A stretch of 45,448 bases of DNA from Clostridia bacterium (GTDB lineage Bacteria; Bacillota; Clostridia; Oscillospirales; CAG-272): NCBI GenBank assembly GCA_017399105.1, contig JAFQEJ010000043.1:1-45448 (forward strand), written 5' to 3'. Position numbers and translations under genes: made by a program. Shown here piece after piece: positions 1 to 9,081 of this stretch. How positions within the stretch are numbered: the first letter of the stretch is position 1; every line of letters begins with the position of its first letter. The notes beneath the pieces are model-generated. The model was not told where the DNA came from. It made no database searches and was given only the letters and a program-made list of their open reading frames with translations.

Positions 1-81
<81 letters not shown>

Positions 82-84
82 CTG

Positions 85-160
85 TGGTGCCTCCGGTCGG
101 AATCGAACCAACGACACGGGGATTTTCAGTCCCCTGCTCTACCAACTGAGCTACAGAGGC
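85..160 (-). tRNA. tRNA-Phe (anticodon GAA)
   Basis: A 76-nt cloverleaf with acceptor GCCTCTG pairing with CGGAGGC, an encoded CCA, a canonical GGTTCGATTCC T-loop and anticodon loop CTGAAAA. It lies between tRNA-Asp and the partial 5S and is cotranscribed with them on the minus strand. Confidence 0.97.
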
Positions 161-204
161 AAAAATCCGGTTGCCGACTTTAATCTGCAACCGGCATTGC
201 TTAT

Positions 205-281
205 TGGCGACCTGAAGGGGGCTCGAACCCCTGACCTCTAGCGTGACAGGCTAGCGTTCTAACCAACTGAACTACCAGGCC
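205..281 (-). tRNA. tRNA-Asp (anticodon GTC)
   Basis: A 77-nt cloverleaf with encoded CCA, anticodon loop CTGTCAC, T-arm GGTTCGAGCC and acceptor pairing that includes two G-T pairs. It starts 3 nt after the 3' end of tRNA-Val, so the two are processed from one transcript. Confidence 0.97.
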
Positions 282-284
282 GAG

Positions 285-360
285 TGGTGGAAACAATAGG
301 GCTCGAACCTATGACCCTCTGCTTGTAAGGCAGATGCTCTCCCAGCTGAGCTATGCTTCC
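285..360 (-). tRNA. tRNA-Val (anticodon TAC)
   Basis: A 76-nt cloverleaf with acceptor GGAAGCA/TGTTTCC, encoded CCA and anticodon loop CTTACAA. It is the first gene of the Val-Asp-Phe-5S unit, about 40 nt downstream of a consensus promoter. Confidence 0.97.
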
Positions 361-400
361 ATCTCGTTGCTTGCTTTTGTCTTGCCCTGCAACGGATACT

Positions 401-429
401 ATTATAGCACAGGTCTTTCGATTTGTCAA
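401..429 (-). promoter_or_regulatory. Consensus sigma-A promoter of the tRNA-5S operon
   Basis: On the minus strand TTGACA (424-429) and TATAAT (401-406) are both perfect and separated by 17 bp. They lie directly upstream of tRNA-Val. A perfect promoter suits a stable-RNA operon. Confidence 0.93.
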
Positions 430-469
430 CACCTTTTTTTAATTTTTTTCGATTTTTTTGAAAGTTTTT

Positions 470-1333
470 TCAGAGACCAAGATCTTCGGCTGTAAAGCTG
501 TATTTTTGGTCGCAGAAGTGACATTCGCACTCGATTCTGCCCTCTTCGGCGAGGATACGGGTAAGATCCTCCTTGCCGACGGTGGCGAGAGCGCGCATCA
601 TGCGGTCACGGGAGCAGTCGCAGGAATAGGCGACATCGATTTCATCGAAAAGATCATAAGGGATACCGTTGAGGGCGAGATCCATCACATCGCGGCAGGA
701 TTTGCCCTGGGCGAAGAGCGAAGATACATTGACCAGCAGGTGTGCATTTTCTTCGATCTGAGTGACTGTTTCCTCGGCTGCGTAGGGGAGAAGCTGAACA
801 AGGACACCGCCGGCGGCTTTGCAGGTATAATCGCGGTCAACGAGGACTCCGAGAGCACAGAGGGTGGGAATCTGCTCGCTCTCCACGTAATATGCGGTGA
901 TATCCTCGGCAATTTCGCCGCTGACCAGATTGGTGACACCGACGAAGGGCTCGCGCATACCGGTATCGCGGACGACGCTGAGGCTGCCGCTGCCGATAAT
1001 GCCCGACACATCCAGCTTGCCGTTGGATTTGAGGGGGAGATCGGCATCCGGATTCTGGATGTAGCCCTTGACATTGCCGCTGTAGTCGGAGACTGCAAGC
1101 ACAGAGCCTGCGATACCGTCGCCGCGGATATTGACCGTTACGGTATTACCGGGATCCTTAAGCAGAGTTCCCATCATGGAGGTGGCAGTAAGGACACGTC
1201 CGAGAGCTGCGGTGGCGGTGGGGGCGGTATGATGGTAGCCGATGGCGGCATTGACAATGGCAGTGGAATCGATAACAAAGACGCGCGCGCTGCCGTCCTG
1301 GGTCATGGCGCGGATGATTTTGGAATTGAACAT
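470..1333 (-). CDS. hslO: Redox-regulated molecular chaperone Hsp33
   Basis: Encodes 287 residues, the normal Hsp33 length. Hsp33 is a cytosolic holdase that holds zinc through four cysteines when reduced and is activated by oxidative unfolding. The C-terminus shows the family pattern: CXC at residues 238/240 and CXXC (CHFC) at 271/274, with an extra Cys at 269. The N-terminal domain begins MFNSKIIRAM and contains GYHHTAPTATAALGR. The start at 1333 is chosen because a CCGGAG site precedes it; a longer reading frame would run upstream through the intergenic hairpin. It is the last gene of the YerC-methyltransferase-hslO run, about 70 nt after the methyltransferase stop. No clear terminator is seen downstream. 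Confidence 0.95.
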   Translation of the reverse strand: MFNSKIIRAMTQDGSARVFVIDSTAIVNAAIGYHHTAPTATAALGRVLTATSMMGTLLKDPGNTVTVNIRGDGIAGSVLAVSDYSGNVKGYIQNPDADLPLKSNGKLDVSGIIGSGSLSVVRDTGMREPFVGVTNLVSGEIAEDITAYYVESEQIPTLCALGVLVDRDYTCKAAGGVLVQLLPYAAEETVTQIEENAHLLVNVSSLFAQGKSCRDVMDLALNGIPYDLFDEIDVAYSCDCSRDRMMRALATVGKEDLTRILAEEGRIECECHFCDQKYSFTAEDLGL

Positions 1334-1383
1334 GGTATGGCTCCGGAATAATAGAATAATGATATCCATGCACAGCATGGGGG

Positions 1384-1404
1384 ATATACCGCGAGGCGGT
1401 ATAT
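1384..1404 (-). other. Intercistronic hairpin between methyltransferase and hslO
   Basis: A perfect 9-bp inverted repeat (ATATACCGC, loop of 3, GCGGTATAT) begins at the methyltransferase stop codon. No T-tract follows on the minus strand, so an mRNA-stability or processing element is more likely than a terminator. The function is inferred. Confidence 0.5.
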
Positions 1405-2156
1405 TATATGGCGCGGCAGATGAAATGCCAGCGCTCGGTATCTTCTTCGAGCCCGGCTCCCATGGGATTGGAAGCAACTTCTACGATCTCAAAGCCGGCT
1501 TTTTTCAGCAGACGTTCGAGGGCGGGGCGGGAATAGCAGCGCTCGCGCTGGACTTCCTCGGTGCGGGAGTAGCGGCCATCCTCCTCTTTTACGAAAAAGG
1601 TGAGGATAAACTCGCAGACGTTTGTCTTTTCGTTGAAATAGTTTTCCCACGACAAAAAGACCGATTCATCCTCAAGAATGTAGGTACGGTCAGCGTAGAC
1701 ATTTTTGAATTTATAGGGAGTATTGACATCGAAGAGGAAGAGTCCGCCGGGCTCGGTAAAGAGACGCACCAGACGGAAGCACTCGGCAAGAGCTGCGGCA
1801 TCGGTGAGATAGTTGATGCAATCAAGGCAGCAGACGGTGGCTTTTACCGTGCCGTAGAGCTCGATTTCGCTCATATCCTGACAAAGCCAAAGGATATCGA
1901 GTCCTTCGGCTGCGGATTTTTCTCTTGCTTCGCTGAGCATCTCGATGGAGCGGTCGATGCCGATCATATCCCAGCCCAGCTTTGCCAGCGGCAGGGTCAT
2001 ATTGCCGGTGCCGCATCCCAAGTCGAGCACAAGTGAACCTTCGGGAATGCCAAGCTCGCGCATTCTTGTATCGAGATCCTTTGCCCAGGCGGTATAGTTT
2101 ACCTCGGCGTTAAGGGCATCGTAGTAGGCGGCGAGCTTTGCGTAGGGGATACTCAT
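1404..2156 (-). CDS. Class I SAM-dependent methyltransferase, substrate unknown
   Basis: Encodes 250 residues. Motif I is LVLDLGCGTGN (residues about 42-52), followed by the acidic GIDRS strand end and a QDMSEI segment, as in Rossmann-fold SAM methyltransferases. A C-terminal beta region (residues about 150-230) resembles small cytosolic methyltransferases found beside yerC-like genes. The start overlaps the end of the YerC gene in an ATGA junction (2153-2156), indicating translational coupling. The substrate cannot be read from the sequence. No signal peptide or membrane segment is present. Confidence 0.85.
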   Translation of the reverse strand: MSIPYAKLAAYYDALNAEVNYTAWAKDLDTRMRELGIPEGSLVLDLGCGTGNMTLPLAKLGWDMIGIDRSIEMLSEAREKSAAEGLDILWLCQDMSEIELYGTVKATVCCLDCINYLTDAAALAECFRLVRLFTEPGGLFLFDVNTPYKFKNVYADRTYILEDESVFLSWENYFNEKTNVCEFILTFFVKEEDGRYSRTEEVQRERCYSRPALERLLKKAGFEIVEVASNPMGAGLEEDTERWHFICRAI

Positions 2157-2446
2157 TTCTTATGCTCCAGGCGCTCAAGAGCGGTGATATAACCGTCATT
2201 TCCGTACTTCAGGCAGCGGTTGACGCGGCTGATGGTAGCGGTGCTGAGACCTGTACGCTCTGCGATTTCGGTATAGATGAAGTTATCGTTGAGCATCTTT
2301 GCAGCCTGCAGACGCTTGGACATCTCCTGGAGTTCGGCTACGGTGCAGAGATCCTCAAAAAAGTTATAACACTCTTCTTCGGTGCGAAGGGAGAGAATCG
2401 CCTTGAACAGAAAATTGATTCTCTCATCCATAATTTTATCTTTCAT
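2153..2446 (-). CDS. yerC: YerC/YecD-family TrpR-like regulator
   Basis: Encodes 97 residues, all helical, with a TrpR-like helix-turn-helix: ELQEMSKRLQAAKML followed by IAERTGLSTATISRVNRC (residues about 38-80). Members of this Firmicutes family are small DNA-binding proteins of poorly defined ligand. It is the first gene of an operon and overlaps the methyltransferase start by 4 nt. A consensus-like promoter (2502-2531) and an inverted repeat (2472-2484) lie upstream and fit autoregulation, which is inferred. Confidence 0.88.
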   Translation of the reverse strand: MKDKIMDERINFLFKAILSLRTEEECYNFFEDLCTVAELQEMSKRLQAAKMLNDNFIYTEIAERTGLSTATISRVNRCLKYGNDGYITALERLEHKK

Positions 2447-2471
2447 GATGCTTGTCCTCGTGATTTAAATA

Positions 2472-2484
2472 AACATGTCATGTT
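2472..2484 (-). promoter_or_regulatory. Inverted repeat, candidate operator in yerC leader
   Basis: AACATG-T-CATGTT is a perfect 6-bp-arm palindrome located between the yerC -10 box and its start codon. This is a plausible repressor site, perhaps for YerC itself, since TrpR-like proteins bind palindromes. Confidence 0.4.
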
Positions 2485-2501
2485 ATTTGTATTGTTATCA
2501 T

Positions 2502-2531
2502 ATTATATCACACTTCACTCTGAAAAAGCAA
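2502..2531 (-). promoter_or_regulatory. Promoter of yerC-methyltransferase-hslO
   Basis: On the minus strand TTGCTT (2526-2531), an 18-bp spacer and TATAAT (2502-2507), about 55 nt upstream of the yerC start. Confidence 0.65.
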
Positions 2532-2620
2532 TAACAAATTAACAAATTATAAAGTAAGAGAGGCATTTTGGGCATTATGAAGAATTTTTCAAGTTTTTTT
2601 CGTGAACTTCGCCGATTTTA

Positions 2621-3613
2621 TTAAGTGAGTTCTCCGCAGATGAGCGATGCGATTTCACGTGGAGTCGCACCGAGGATATAGTCGGAAAGGGGCATCTGAA
2701 GAGCTTCGAGGGCGGCTGTGATGCTGTCGGAATCGCAGCGGATGCCGATGAGGGATTCGGCAAGCTCGGTGATATCGCGGGTGCCGAAGAAATCGCCTCC
2801 GATTGAGAGTGCTTTGATCATTCCCTGTTCGAGAGTGACCGAGGCTTCGACTGTACCGAATTCGAAATAATGAGTATAGACCGCTTCAAAGGCTTTGGAC
2901 ATGCCAAAATTCCACTCCCAGCGGGAATAGCGGGATTCTGCAAGAGCGGCGATCTCTGCACATTCGGCTTCGGTGAAGGATATGGGAGTGACACCGTAGC
3001 GGACGGATGCGTAGGATTCGATGAAAGCGAGGAAGACTTCAGCTGTCATAGGGGTGGGAAGATGCTCGCTGATATTGGTTACACGGCTTCTCACGCTTCC
3101 TATGCCCTTGCTGCGGATCTTTGCCGGGTTCGGTTTGAGCGCGCCTGCCAGATTGCTTAAATCGGCCGAGAAGAGGAGGGTGCCGTGGTGCATGGTGCAG
3201 CCGTTATAGACACAGGCTGCATTGCCTGAGACCTTCATACCATCGACGGTGATGTCGTTGCGGCCTGAGAGTGCTGCTTCCATTCCGAGCTTGCGGAGAG
3301 CGGCGATGACAGGCTCGGTGAAGCGAGCAAAATCGATCTCCTTGCGTTCTGGAACAATGAAGGTATAATTGACATTGCCGAGGTCATGGAACACCGCGCC
3401 GCCGCCGGTAAGTCTGCGGACGACCTTGATGCCCTTTTCGCGGACAAATTCGGTATCAAGCTCTGCGTATGCATTTTGATTTTTACCGATAATAACCGAG
3501 GCTTCGTTGCGCCAGAGCATGAAGATGGGTTCGGTGGGATTCCGGTCCATCAGATACTGCTCGGATGCCAGGTTGAAGTAGGGATTTGTATGGGTTGTAT
3601 GGTAGATGATCAT
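2621..3613 (-). CDS. lplA: Lipoate--protein ligase
   Basis: Encodes 330 residues and attaches lipoate to the E2 lipoyl domain using ATP. Family signatures are clear: RRLTGGGAVFHDLGN (residues about 71-85), the KVSGNA lysine motif and HHGTLLFSADL. A C-terminal accessory domain follows. The start at 3613 is chosen because longer upstream reading runs through a terminator hairpin; the visible ribosome site (AGGT) is weak. It lies directly downstream of the E1 gene of a lipoate-dependent complex, so its likely client is the E2 encoded at 7736-9031. No lipoate synthase is in the window, which suggests scavenging. Confidence 0.93.
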   Translation of the reverse strand: MIIYHTTHTNPYFNLASEQYLMDRNPTEPIFMLWRNEASVIIGKNQNAYAELDTEFVREKGIKVVRRLTGGGAVFHDLGNVNYTFIVPERKEIDFARFTEPVIAALRKLGMEAALSGRNDITVDGMKVSGNAACVYNGCTMHHGTLLFSADLSNLAGALKPNPAKIRSKGIGSVRSRVTNISEHLPTPMTAEVFLAFIESYASVRYGVTPISFTEAECAEIAALAESRYSRWEWNFGMSKAFEAVYTHYFEFGTVEASVTLEQGMIKALSIGGDFFGTRDITELAESLIGIRCDSDSITAALEALQMPLSDYILGATPREIASLICGELT

Positions 3614-3623
3614 ATGAATACCT

Positions 3624-3658
3624 AAAAAATGAGCACGGGAACTATCGCTCCCGTGCTC
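3624..3658 (-). terminator. Rho-independent terminator between E1 and lplA
   Basis: A perfect 10-bp stem (GAGCACGGGA/TCCCGTGCTC, 8-nt loop) is followed on the minus strand by ATTTTTT. It ends only about 10 nt before the lplA start, so lplA must rely on readthrough or an internal promoter. Confidence 0.9.
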
Positions 3659-3693
3659 GGACATTATCTGTTTAGGAAATAGCGATCCTGAGA

Positions 3694-6177
3694 TCAAACA
3701 CCCTTCTTGTAGCGCTCGATCTTCTCAACGTCGGTGAAGTTGTGCTTAGCAACGTAGCCGGGGATGGGAAGGATCTTTTCGTGGATGCAATCGATGATGG
3801 TATCCGGATAGGGGAAGTATGCAGTCTCAAGCTCGTGAGCAGGAGTGATCCAGTTGCGGGAACCGAGAGCGATTGCGGGAGCATCGAGGTAATCGAATGC
3901 AAGCTCGGAGATGTTAGCTGCCATATCCTTCATGATGGAGCCGCGCTCAACAGCGTCGCCTACGATCAGGATGCGGCCGGTCTTCTTAACAGACTCGATA
4001 ACCTTGGTGTAGTCGAAGGGAACGATGGAACGGGTATCGATGACTTCAGCAGAGATGCCGTACTTCTCTTCGAGAGTCTTAGCAGCATCAAGTGCACGGT
4101 AGAGAACCGCACCGATGGTGAGGATGGTGATATCCTTACCTTCGCGCTTAACATCGGGATCGCCGATCTTGATCTCATAGGTGCCTTCCGGAACGCCGTC
4201 CTTCATGAACTCTTCGCCCTTGTCGTAGATTCTCTGGGACTCGAAGAAGATAACGGGGTCGGTACCCTCGAGAGCGGAGGTCATGAGACCCTTAGCATCT
4301 GCGGGAGTGGAGGGGAATACAACCTTGAGGCCCGGGATATGAGCAACAAGTGCTGTCCAGTCCTGGCTGTGCTGTGCGCCGTACTTGGAGCCGACAGAAA
4401 CACGGAGGACGATCGGCATCTTGAGGATACCTGCGGACATGGACTGCCACTTAGCCATCTGGTTGAAAATTTCGTCGCCTGCGCAGCCCATGAAGTCTGC
4501 GTACATCAGCTCAACGATTGCACGGCCGCCGCACATTGCGTAGCCTACTGCGGAGCCTACGATTGCAGACTCGGAGATGGGGGAGTTGAAGAATCTGTGA
4601 TAAGGAATAGCCTCGGTCATCTTCTTGTATACACCGAACGCTCCGCCCCAGTCACGGTTATCTTCGCCGTATGCGATGAGAGTGGGATCGTCATAGAACT
4701 TGTCGATGATCGGCTCAGCGAGACCGTCGCGGATGTTGTACATCTTCATCTTGGAAACAGGCTTGCCGTTTGCATCGGTAGCGGTACGGATCTTGCCCTG
4801 GATTTCCTTGACACGGGGGCACTCTTCCTTGGGTACGAGCATCTCTGCCTCGCGGCTGGGATCCATGCTGTGTACCTTTTCGTTGGAGAACATGATGGAG
4901 GAAATTGCTTCGGGATCCTTGGTGAGGTCCATTCTGGGAGAAATCTCGTCGTTGATTGCAAGGCGCATAACAGTAGTCATGCGGTTGATGATATCCTCAT
5001 CGATTGCATTGAACTCGTCTTCGGTAGCTACACCGCCGAGGATCATCTTGGTTCTGTATGCTGCGATTGCGTCTGCTTCCTTCCAAGCTTCGATTTCCTC
5101 GTTGCTTCTGTAGGTGGAGGAGTCAGAGGGGGAGTGACCGGATACGCGGTATGTAACAACATCGAGGAGAGCGGGGCCCTTACCTGCGAGGAGGAGCTCC
5201 TTCTTGCGGGTAACAGCGTCGATGACTGCGAAGGGATCGTAGCCGTTAACGCGCTCTGCGTGCATCATATCGGGGTTGAAGCCTGCACCGAGACGGGCTG
5301 CCATATCGAAGCCCATGGTCTCGCCGCGGGTCTGACCGCCCATAGCGTAGGAGTTGTTGAATACGTTGAAGAGGATGGGCATGCCGCCATCGGGATACTT
5401 ACCGTCCATACCCCAGAGCTTGGTGATCTGGTCCATGGTGGAGAAGTTGAAGGACTCGAGAACCGGTCCGCGGCCGAGAGCGCCGTCACCGGAGTTGGCG
5501 ATAACGATACCGGGCTTATGGTTGGAGCGCTTGTAGAGAGCTGCACCGAGAGCGATAGGACCGGAGCCGCCTACGATCGCGTTGTTGGGCATCAGACCGA
5601 AGGGGATAAAGAAGGCGTGCATGGAGCCGCCGAGACCGCGGTTGAAGCCTGTGGTGCGAGCAAAAATCTCAGCCAGTGCACCGTAGAGGAGGAAGTTCTT
5701 AGCCAGAACCTTAACATCGGTTTCGGGCATGTGCTTCTCAACGACAGAGAGAACGGTGCCGCCGAGGAACTCCTTCATGATGTCATAGAGCTCAGCATCA
5801 TCCAGCTTATGGATGGAAGAAAGGCTCTTTGCGATGATCTCGCCGTGAGAACGGTGAGAACCGAAGGTAAGGTCGTTGTTGTCGAGGCAGTAAGCTTCAC
5901 CGACTGCGGAAGCCTCCTGACCGATGGAAAGGTGAGCGGGGCCGGGGTTGTTGTACTCGACACCGTTGTATGCGGACTTGGTCTTAACCTCGTTGAGCAT
6001 GGTCTCGAACTCGCGGATGGTACGCATATCGTGGTAGATACGCATCATATCTTCCTTGGTGTAGAGAGCCTTCTCCTCCTCGAGGGTCTTGTTGTACTGG
6101 CAGACGGGAATGTCATTGAACTTGATAAAACCGGGCTCAAAGACTTTGCCGGGATCTACATATTGACTCTTAGGCAT
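3694..6177 (-). CDS. 2-oxoacid dehydrogenase E1, fused alpha and beta subunits
   Basis: Encodes 827 residues: a fused thiamine-diphosphate E1 with the alpha part at about 40-430 and the beta part at about 476-827. The alpha part carries the ThDP motif starting GDGALGRGP (GDG at about 230-232) and ending at NN near 274-275. The beta part begins near KMKMYNIRDGLAEPI and contains YADFMGCAGDEIFNQ. It would decarboxylate a 2-oxoacid or acetoin and pass the acyl group to lipoyl-E2. Separate alpha and beta genes are commoner; fusions of this kind occur in Clostridia. The start is supported by AAAGGAG. It is last in the E2-E3-E1 operon before the terminator. Substrate (pyruvate, branched-chain or acetoin) cannot be assigned. 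Confidence 0.92.
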   Translation of the reverse strand: MPKSQYVDPGKVFEPGFIKFNDIPVCQYNKTLEEEKALYTKEDMMRIYHDMRTIREFETMLNEVKTKSAYNGVEYNNPGPAHLSIGQEASAVGEAYCLDNNDLTFGSHRSHGEIIAKSLSSIHKLDDAELYDIMKEFLGGTVLSVVEKHMPETDVKVLAKNFLLYGALAEIFARTTGFNRGLGGSMHAFFIPFGLMPNNAIVGGSGPIALGAALYKRSNHKPGIVIANSGDGALGRGPVLESFNFSTMDQITKLWGMDGKYPDGGMPILFNVFNNSYAMGGQTRGETMGFDMAARLGAGFNPDMMHAERVNGYDPFAVIDAVTRKKELLLAGKGPALLDVVTYRVSGHSPSDSSTYRSNEEIEAWKEADAIAAYRTKMILGGVATEDEFNAIDEDIINRMTTVMRLAINDEISPRMDLTKDPEAISSIMFSNEKVHSMDPSREAEMLVPKEECPRVKEIQGKIRTATDANGKPVSKMKMYNIRDGLAEPIIDKFYDDPTLIAYGEDNRDWGGAFGVYKKMTEAIPYHRFFNSPISESAIVGSAVGYAMCGGRAIVELMYADFMGCAGDEIFNQMAKWQSMSAGILKMPIVLRVSVGSKYGAQHSQDWTALVAHIPGLKVVFPSTPADAKGLMTSALEGTDPVIFFESQRIYDKGEEFMKDGVPEGTYEIKIGDPDVKREGKDITILTIGAVLYRALDAAKTLEEKYGISAEVIDTRSIVPFDYTKVIESVKKTGRILIVGDAVERGSIMKDMAANISELAFDYLDAPAIALGSRNWITPAHELETAYFPYPDTIIDCIHEKILPIPGYVAKHNFTDVEKIERYKKGV

Positions 6178-6306
6178 GGTTATATCTCCTTTTAATTTGA
6201 TTTATAGTGGATTCAAACCGCGGTGCGAAGCCGCATTGCGGTAGGAATTGGCAGAGGAACACAAGCAGATTTACGTTAATGTCCGCAAACAGCCTGTCTT
6301 CAGATT

Positions 6307-6330
6307 AAGCCGAACGCTCGGTTCGCGCTT
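6307..6330 (-). other. Hairpin after the E3 gene
   Basis: In the 152-nt gap between E3 and E1, an imperfect 9-bp stem (AAGC-CGAAC against GTTCG-GCTT, one bulge, 5-nt loop) abuts the E3 stop. No T-tract follows, so processing or stabilisation is likelier than termination. The rest of the gap shows no clear promoter. Confidence 0.35.
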
Positions 6331-7691
6331 TACAGCTGGAAGATACCTTCGCGGATAACTTCGCAGACAGTGGGATGGGGGAATACGAACTTCTTGACAT
6401 CGTCAACGCGCATTTCCTTCTCAACCATCATCGCTGCGCCATAGATGATTTCGGATGCATAGCTGCCGATCATGTGGACGCCGAGCACCTTCTTATGCTC
6501 CTTGTCGATGATGATCTTGACGATGCCGTCTCCGCCCTCGTTCTCAGCCACATAGCGGCCGCTGTACTTGAGGGTGAAGGACTGAGCGGTAGCCTCAAGA
6601 CCCTTTTCCTTGATGGTCTCGGAGGTTTCGCCTACCGATGCAACCTCGGGGTTGGTGTAGATGACAGAGGGAATGGAGTTGTAGCGAACCTTATCCTTCT
6701 TGCCAAGCATGTTGTTGATGCAGACTTCGCCTTCGCGGTAAGCGGTGTGAGCCAGCATGGAGCGGCCGTTGACATCGCCTGCTGCCCATACGCCGGGCAC
6801 GTTGGTTCTGCCCTCATCGGTGGTAACAATTGCACCGCGCTCGGTGAGAACGCCGATATTCTCAAGGCCGATGCCTGCGGTTCTTGCGCGGCGGCCGATG
6901 GAAACGAGAACAACATCAGCGGGAGCGGACTCTGCCTTGCCGTCCTTCTCGTAGTTGACGCAGTCGGTACCTACAGAGGTAACCTTTGCGGAGAGGAGGA
7001 ACTTGACGCCCTTCTTCTGGTAGTTCTTGAGGAGGATCTTGGAGATCTCGCTGTCTGTGGGGCCTGCGATATGGTCGAGCATTTCGATGACGGTAACATC
7101 AACGCCAATGGAGTTGAAGTAGGAAGCCATCTCAAGGCCGATAACGCCGCCGCCGATAACAACCAGCTTGCCGGGAACCTTCTTCATATCGAGAATCTCG
7201 CGGTTGGTCATGGCGAAGCCGGAGGCAACAGCCTCACGAAGACCGGGGATCGGAGGAACTGCTGCGTCGGAGCCTGTACAGATGAGCAGCTGCTTACCTG
7301 TATACTCCTTATCGCCTGCCTGAACCTTGAAGCCTTCGGCATCCTTGCCGGTGATGGTTGCCTTTTCCATGACAACATCAACGCCTGCGTGCTTCATCTT
7401 TGCGCCGATACCGCCGACAAGGGTCTTAACAACCTTATCCTTACGGTTGACGACAAACTCATGGTCGATTGCTGCGGAGCCGAAGCTTACGCCGTAATCG
7501 GTGCCGTGCTTAGCGTAATCATAGATCTTTGCGGAATAGAGAAGGGTCTTGGTGGGAATGCAGCCTTCGTTGAGGCAGACGCCGCCCAGTGCTCTCTCTT
7601 CGATGACGAGGGTCTTCATGCCGCCGTGAGCAGCATTTTCTGCTGCGTTATAGCCTGCGGGACCGCCGCCGAGAATAATCAGATCGTACAT
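6330..7691 (-). CDS. lpdA: Dihydrolipoyl dehydrogenase (E3)
   Basis: Encodes 453 residues, the standard E3 length, with no extra lipoyl domain. An FAD-binding GGGPAGYNAA motif lies at the N-terminus, the redox disulfide is GGVCLNEGCIPTK (C39/C44), an NAD-binding GGGVIGLEMA lies near 175, and the C-terminal HPTVCEVIRE contains the catalytic His. It reoxidises the dihydrolipoyl arm of E2, reducing NAD. It sits 44 nt downstream of the E2 gene and starts after a TAGGAGATAATA-type ribosome site. Confidence 0.97.
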   Translation of the reverse strand: MYDLIILGGGPAGYNAAENAAHGGMKTLVIEERALGGVCLNEGCIPTKTLLYSAKIYDYAKHGTDYGVSFGSAAIDHEFVVNRKDKVVKTLVGGIGAKMKHAGVDVVMEKATITGKDAEGFKVQAGDKEYTGKQLLICTGSDAAVPPIPGLREAVASGFAMTNREILDMKKVPGKLVVIGGGVIGLEMASYFNSIGVDVTVIEMLDHIAGPTDSEISKILLKNYQKKGVKFLLSAKVTSVGTDCVNYEKDGKAESAPADVVLVSIGRRARTAGIGLENIGVLTERGAIVTTDEGRTNVPGVWAAGDVNGRSMLAHTAYREGEVCINNMLGKKDKVRYNSIPSVIYTNPEVASVGETSETIKEKGLEATAQSFTLKYSGRYVAENEGGDGIVKIIIDKEHKKVLGVHMIGSYASEIIYGAAMMVEKEMRVDDVKKFVFPHPTVCEVIREGIFQL

Positions 7692-7735
7692 AGTTATTAT
7701 CTCCTAAATATGTATATGCGTATATGAAGTTTAGC

Positions 7736-9031
7736 TTACTTTGCAAGAAGCAGGTTGAAGTTCTCGAGGTTAGCGCAGAGATCCTTCAGGAAGCGAGCTG
7801 CGGGTGCGCCGTCGAGTGCTCTGTGGTCGAAGGTGAGCGAGAGCCCCATTGCAGGATAGAAGACATCCTTGCCGCCGACTTCCTTAACCTTGCGGGTGAT
7901 GGTGCAGACACCGAGGATACCGGTCTGAGGGGGATTGATAACGGGAGTGAAGGACTCAACGCCGAGGGAGCCGAGGTTGGTAACTGTGAAGGAACCGTCC
8001 TTGAGCTTATCGGGAGAGATGGTGCCCTTCTGAGCGCCCGAGATAAGCTCCTTAGCCTGAGCGGAGAGCTCGTTGAGAGAGAGGGTATCGGCCTTTGCGA
8101 GGGTGGGAACGAGAAGTCCGCGCTCGGTGTCGACTGCGATGCCCAGGTTGACATTGTTGAAGTATCTCATGATGCCCTCATCGCCGAGGTAGTGTGCGTT
8201 GAGATCCTTATGATTCTTAAGGGTCTTGGCAACTGCGAAGAGAACCATATCGTTGAGGGTGATGTTGGAGAGACCGAGCTTCTCTGCGTTTGCTTTGAGA
8301 GTTGCACGGTAAGCAAGCAGCTCGGTTGCATCGAAGGATGCGTTGAGGGTAAGCTGAGCCATGGTGGAGAGAGATGCATGCATGCTCTTTGCAATAACCT
8401 TGCGGATATTGGGAAGCTTGACATCCTCGAACATGGGAGCCTCTGCTGCGGGTGCTGCTGCAGGAGCTGCTTCTGCCTTGGGAGCGTCCTCTGCGGCTCT
8501 TGCTGCTGCGAGATTGGTCAGACCCTTATCGAGAAGAGCATTTACATCACGCTCGATGATTCTGCCGTTGGGGCCTGTGGGAACTGCCTTGGAGAGGTCA
8601 GCGTCGGTGCGCTCTGCAAGGAGACGTGCTCTGGGAGAGATACGGATAAAGCCGTCGGTCGAAGCTGCGGTGGCTGCGGGAGCCTCTGCTGCTGCGGGAG
8701 CTGCTTCTACCTTGGGAGCCTCTTCCTTCTTTTCCTCTGCTGCGGGTGCTGCTTCTTCTGCTGCTGCGGGAGCGATATTCGAGATATCCTCACCGGGAGT
8801 GCCGATTACGCAGACGGGCTCGAGGCAGGGTACGTCATCGCCGTCCTCGGCGAAGCACTTGAGAAGAGTACCTTCTACGGTAGCGGCCTCATCAAACGAA
8901 GACTTATCGGTCTCGTAAGAGAAGAGAACGTCACCGACAGCGACAGTGTCGCCTTCTTTTTTATTCCACGCGGTGATAACACAGCTTTCAACGCTCTGTC
9001 CCTGACGCGGCATGATTACTACGGTTGCCAT
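7736..9031 (-). CDS. 2-oxoacid dehydrogenase E2, dihydrolipoyl acyltransferase
   Basis: Encodes 431 residues. One lipoyl domain (residues 1-75) carries the target lysine K43 in ETDKSSFDE. An Ala/Glu/Pro-rich linker follows, then a peripheral subunit-binding domain (about 127-167, SPRARLLAER...GPNGRII), a second Ala-rich linker and the catalytic acyltransferase domain ending in DHRALDG (His about 403). It forms the core of the complex and transfers the acyl group to CoA. It is the first structural gene, 50 nt after the DeoR regulator. AGGAGG precedes the start. Confidence 0.95.
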   Translation of the reverse strand: MATVVIMPRQGQSVESCVITAWNKKEGDTVAVGDVLFSYETDKSSFDEAATVEGTLLKCFAEDGDDVPCLEPVCVIGTPGEDISNIAPAAAEEAAPAAEEKKEEAPKVEAAPAAAEAPAATAASTDGFIRISPRARLLAERTDADLSKAVPTGPNGRIIERDVNALLDKGLTNLAAARAAEDAPKAEAAPAAAPAAEAPMFEDVKLPNIRKVIAKSMHASLSTMAQLTLNASFDATELLAYRATLKANAEKLGLSNITLNDMVLFAVAKTLKNHKDLNAHYLGDEGIMRYFNNVNLGIAVDTERGLLVPTLAKADTLSLNELSAQAKELISGAQKGTISPDKLKDGSFTVTNLGSLGVESFTPVINPPQTGILGVCTITRKVKEVGGKDVFYPAMGLSLTFDHRALDGAPAARFLKDLCANLENFNLLLAK

Positions 9032-9081
9032 TTCTTGTCCTCCTGTAATAACTGTATTAAAATTTGATTTTGGAAGCTTAA

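Noticed and set aside
3613..3697. Longer lplA start at 3697
   Set aside because: It would translate through the terminator hairpin; the homologous protein start is at 3613.
3694..6195. Long plus-strand open frames opposite the E1 gene (also opposite the E2, E3 and phosphoglucomutase genes)
   Set aside because: They mirror real minus-strand genes, lack ribosome sites and show no recognisable motifs.
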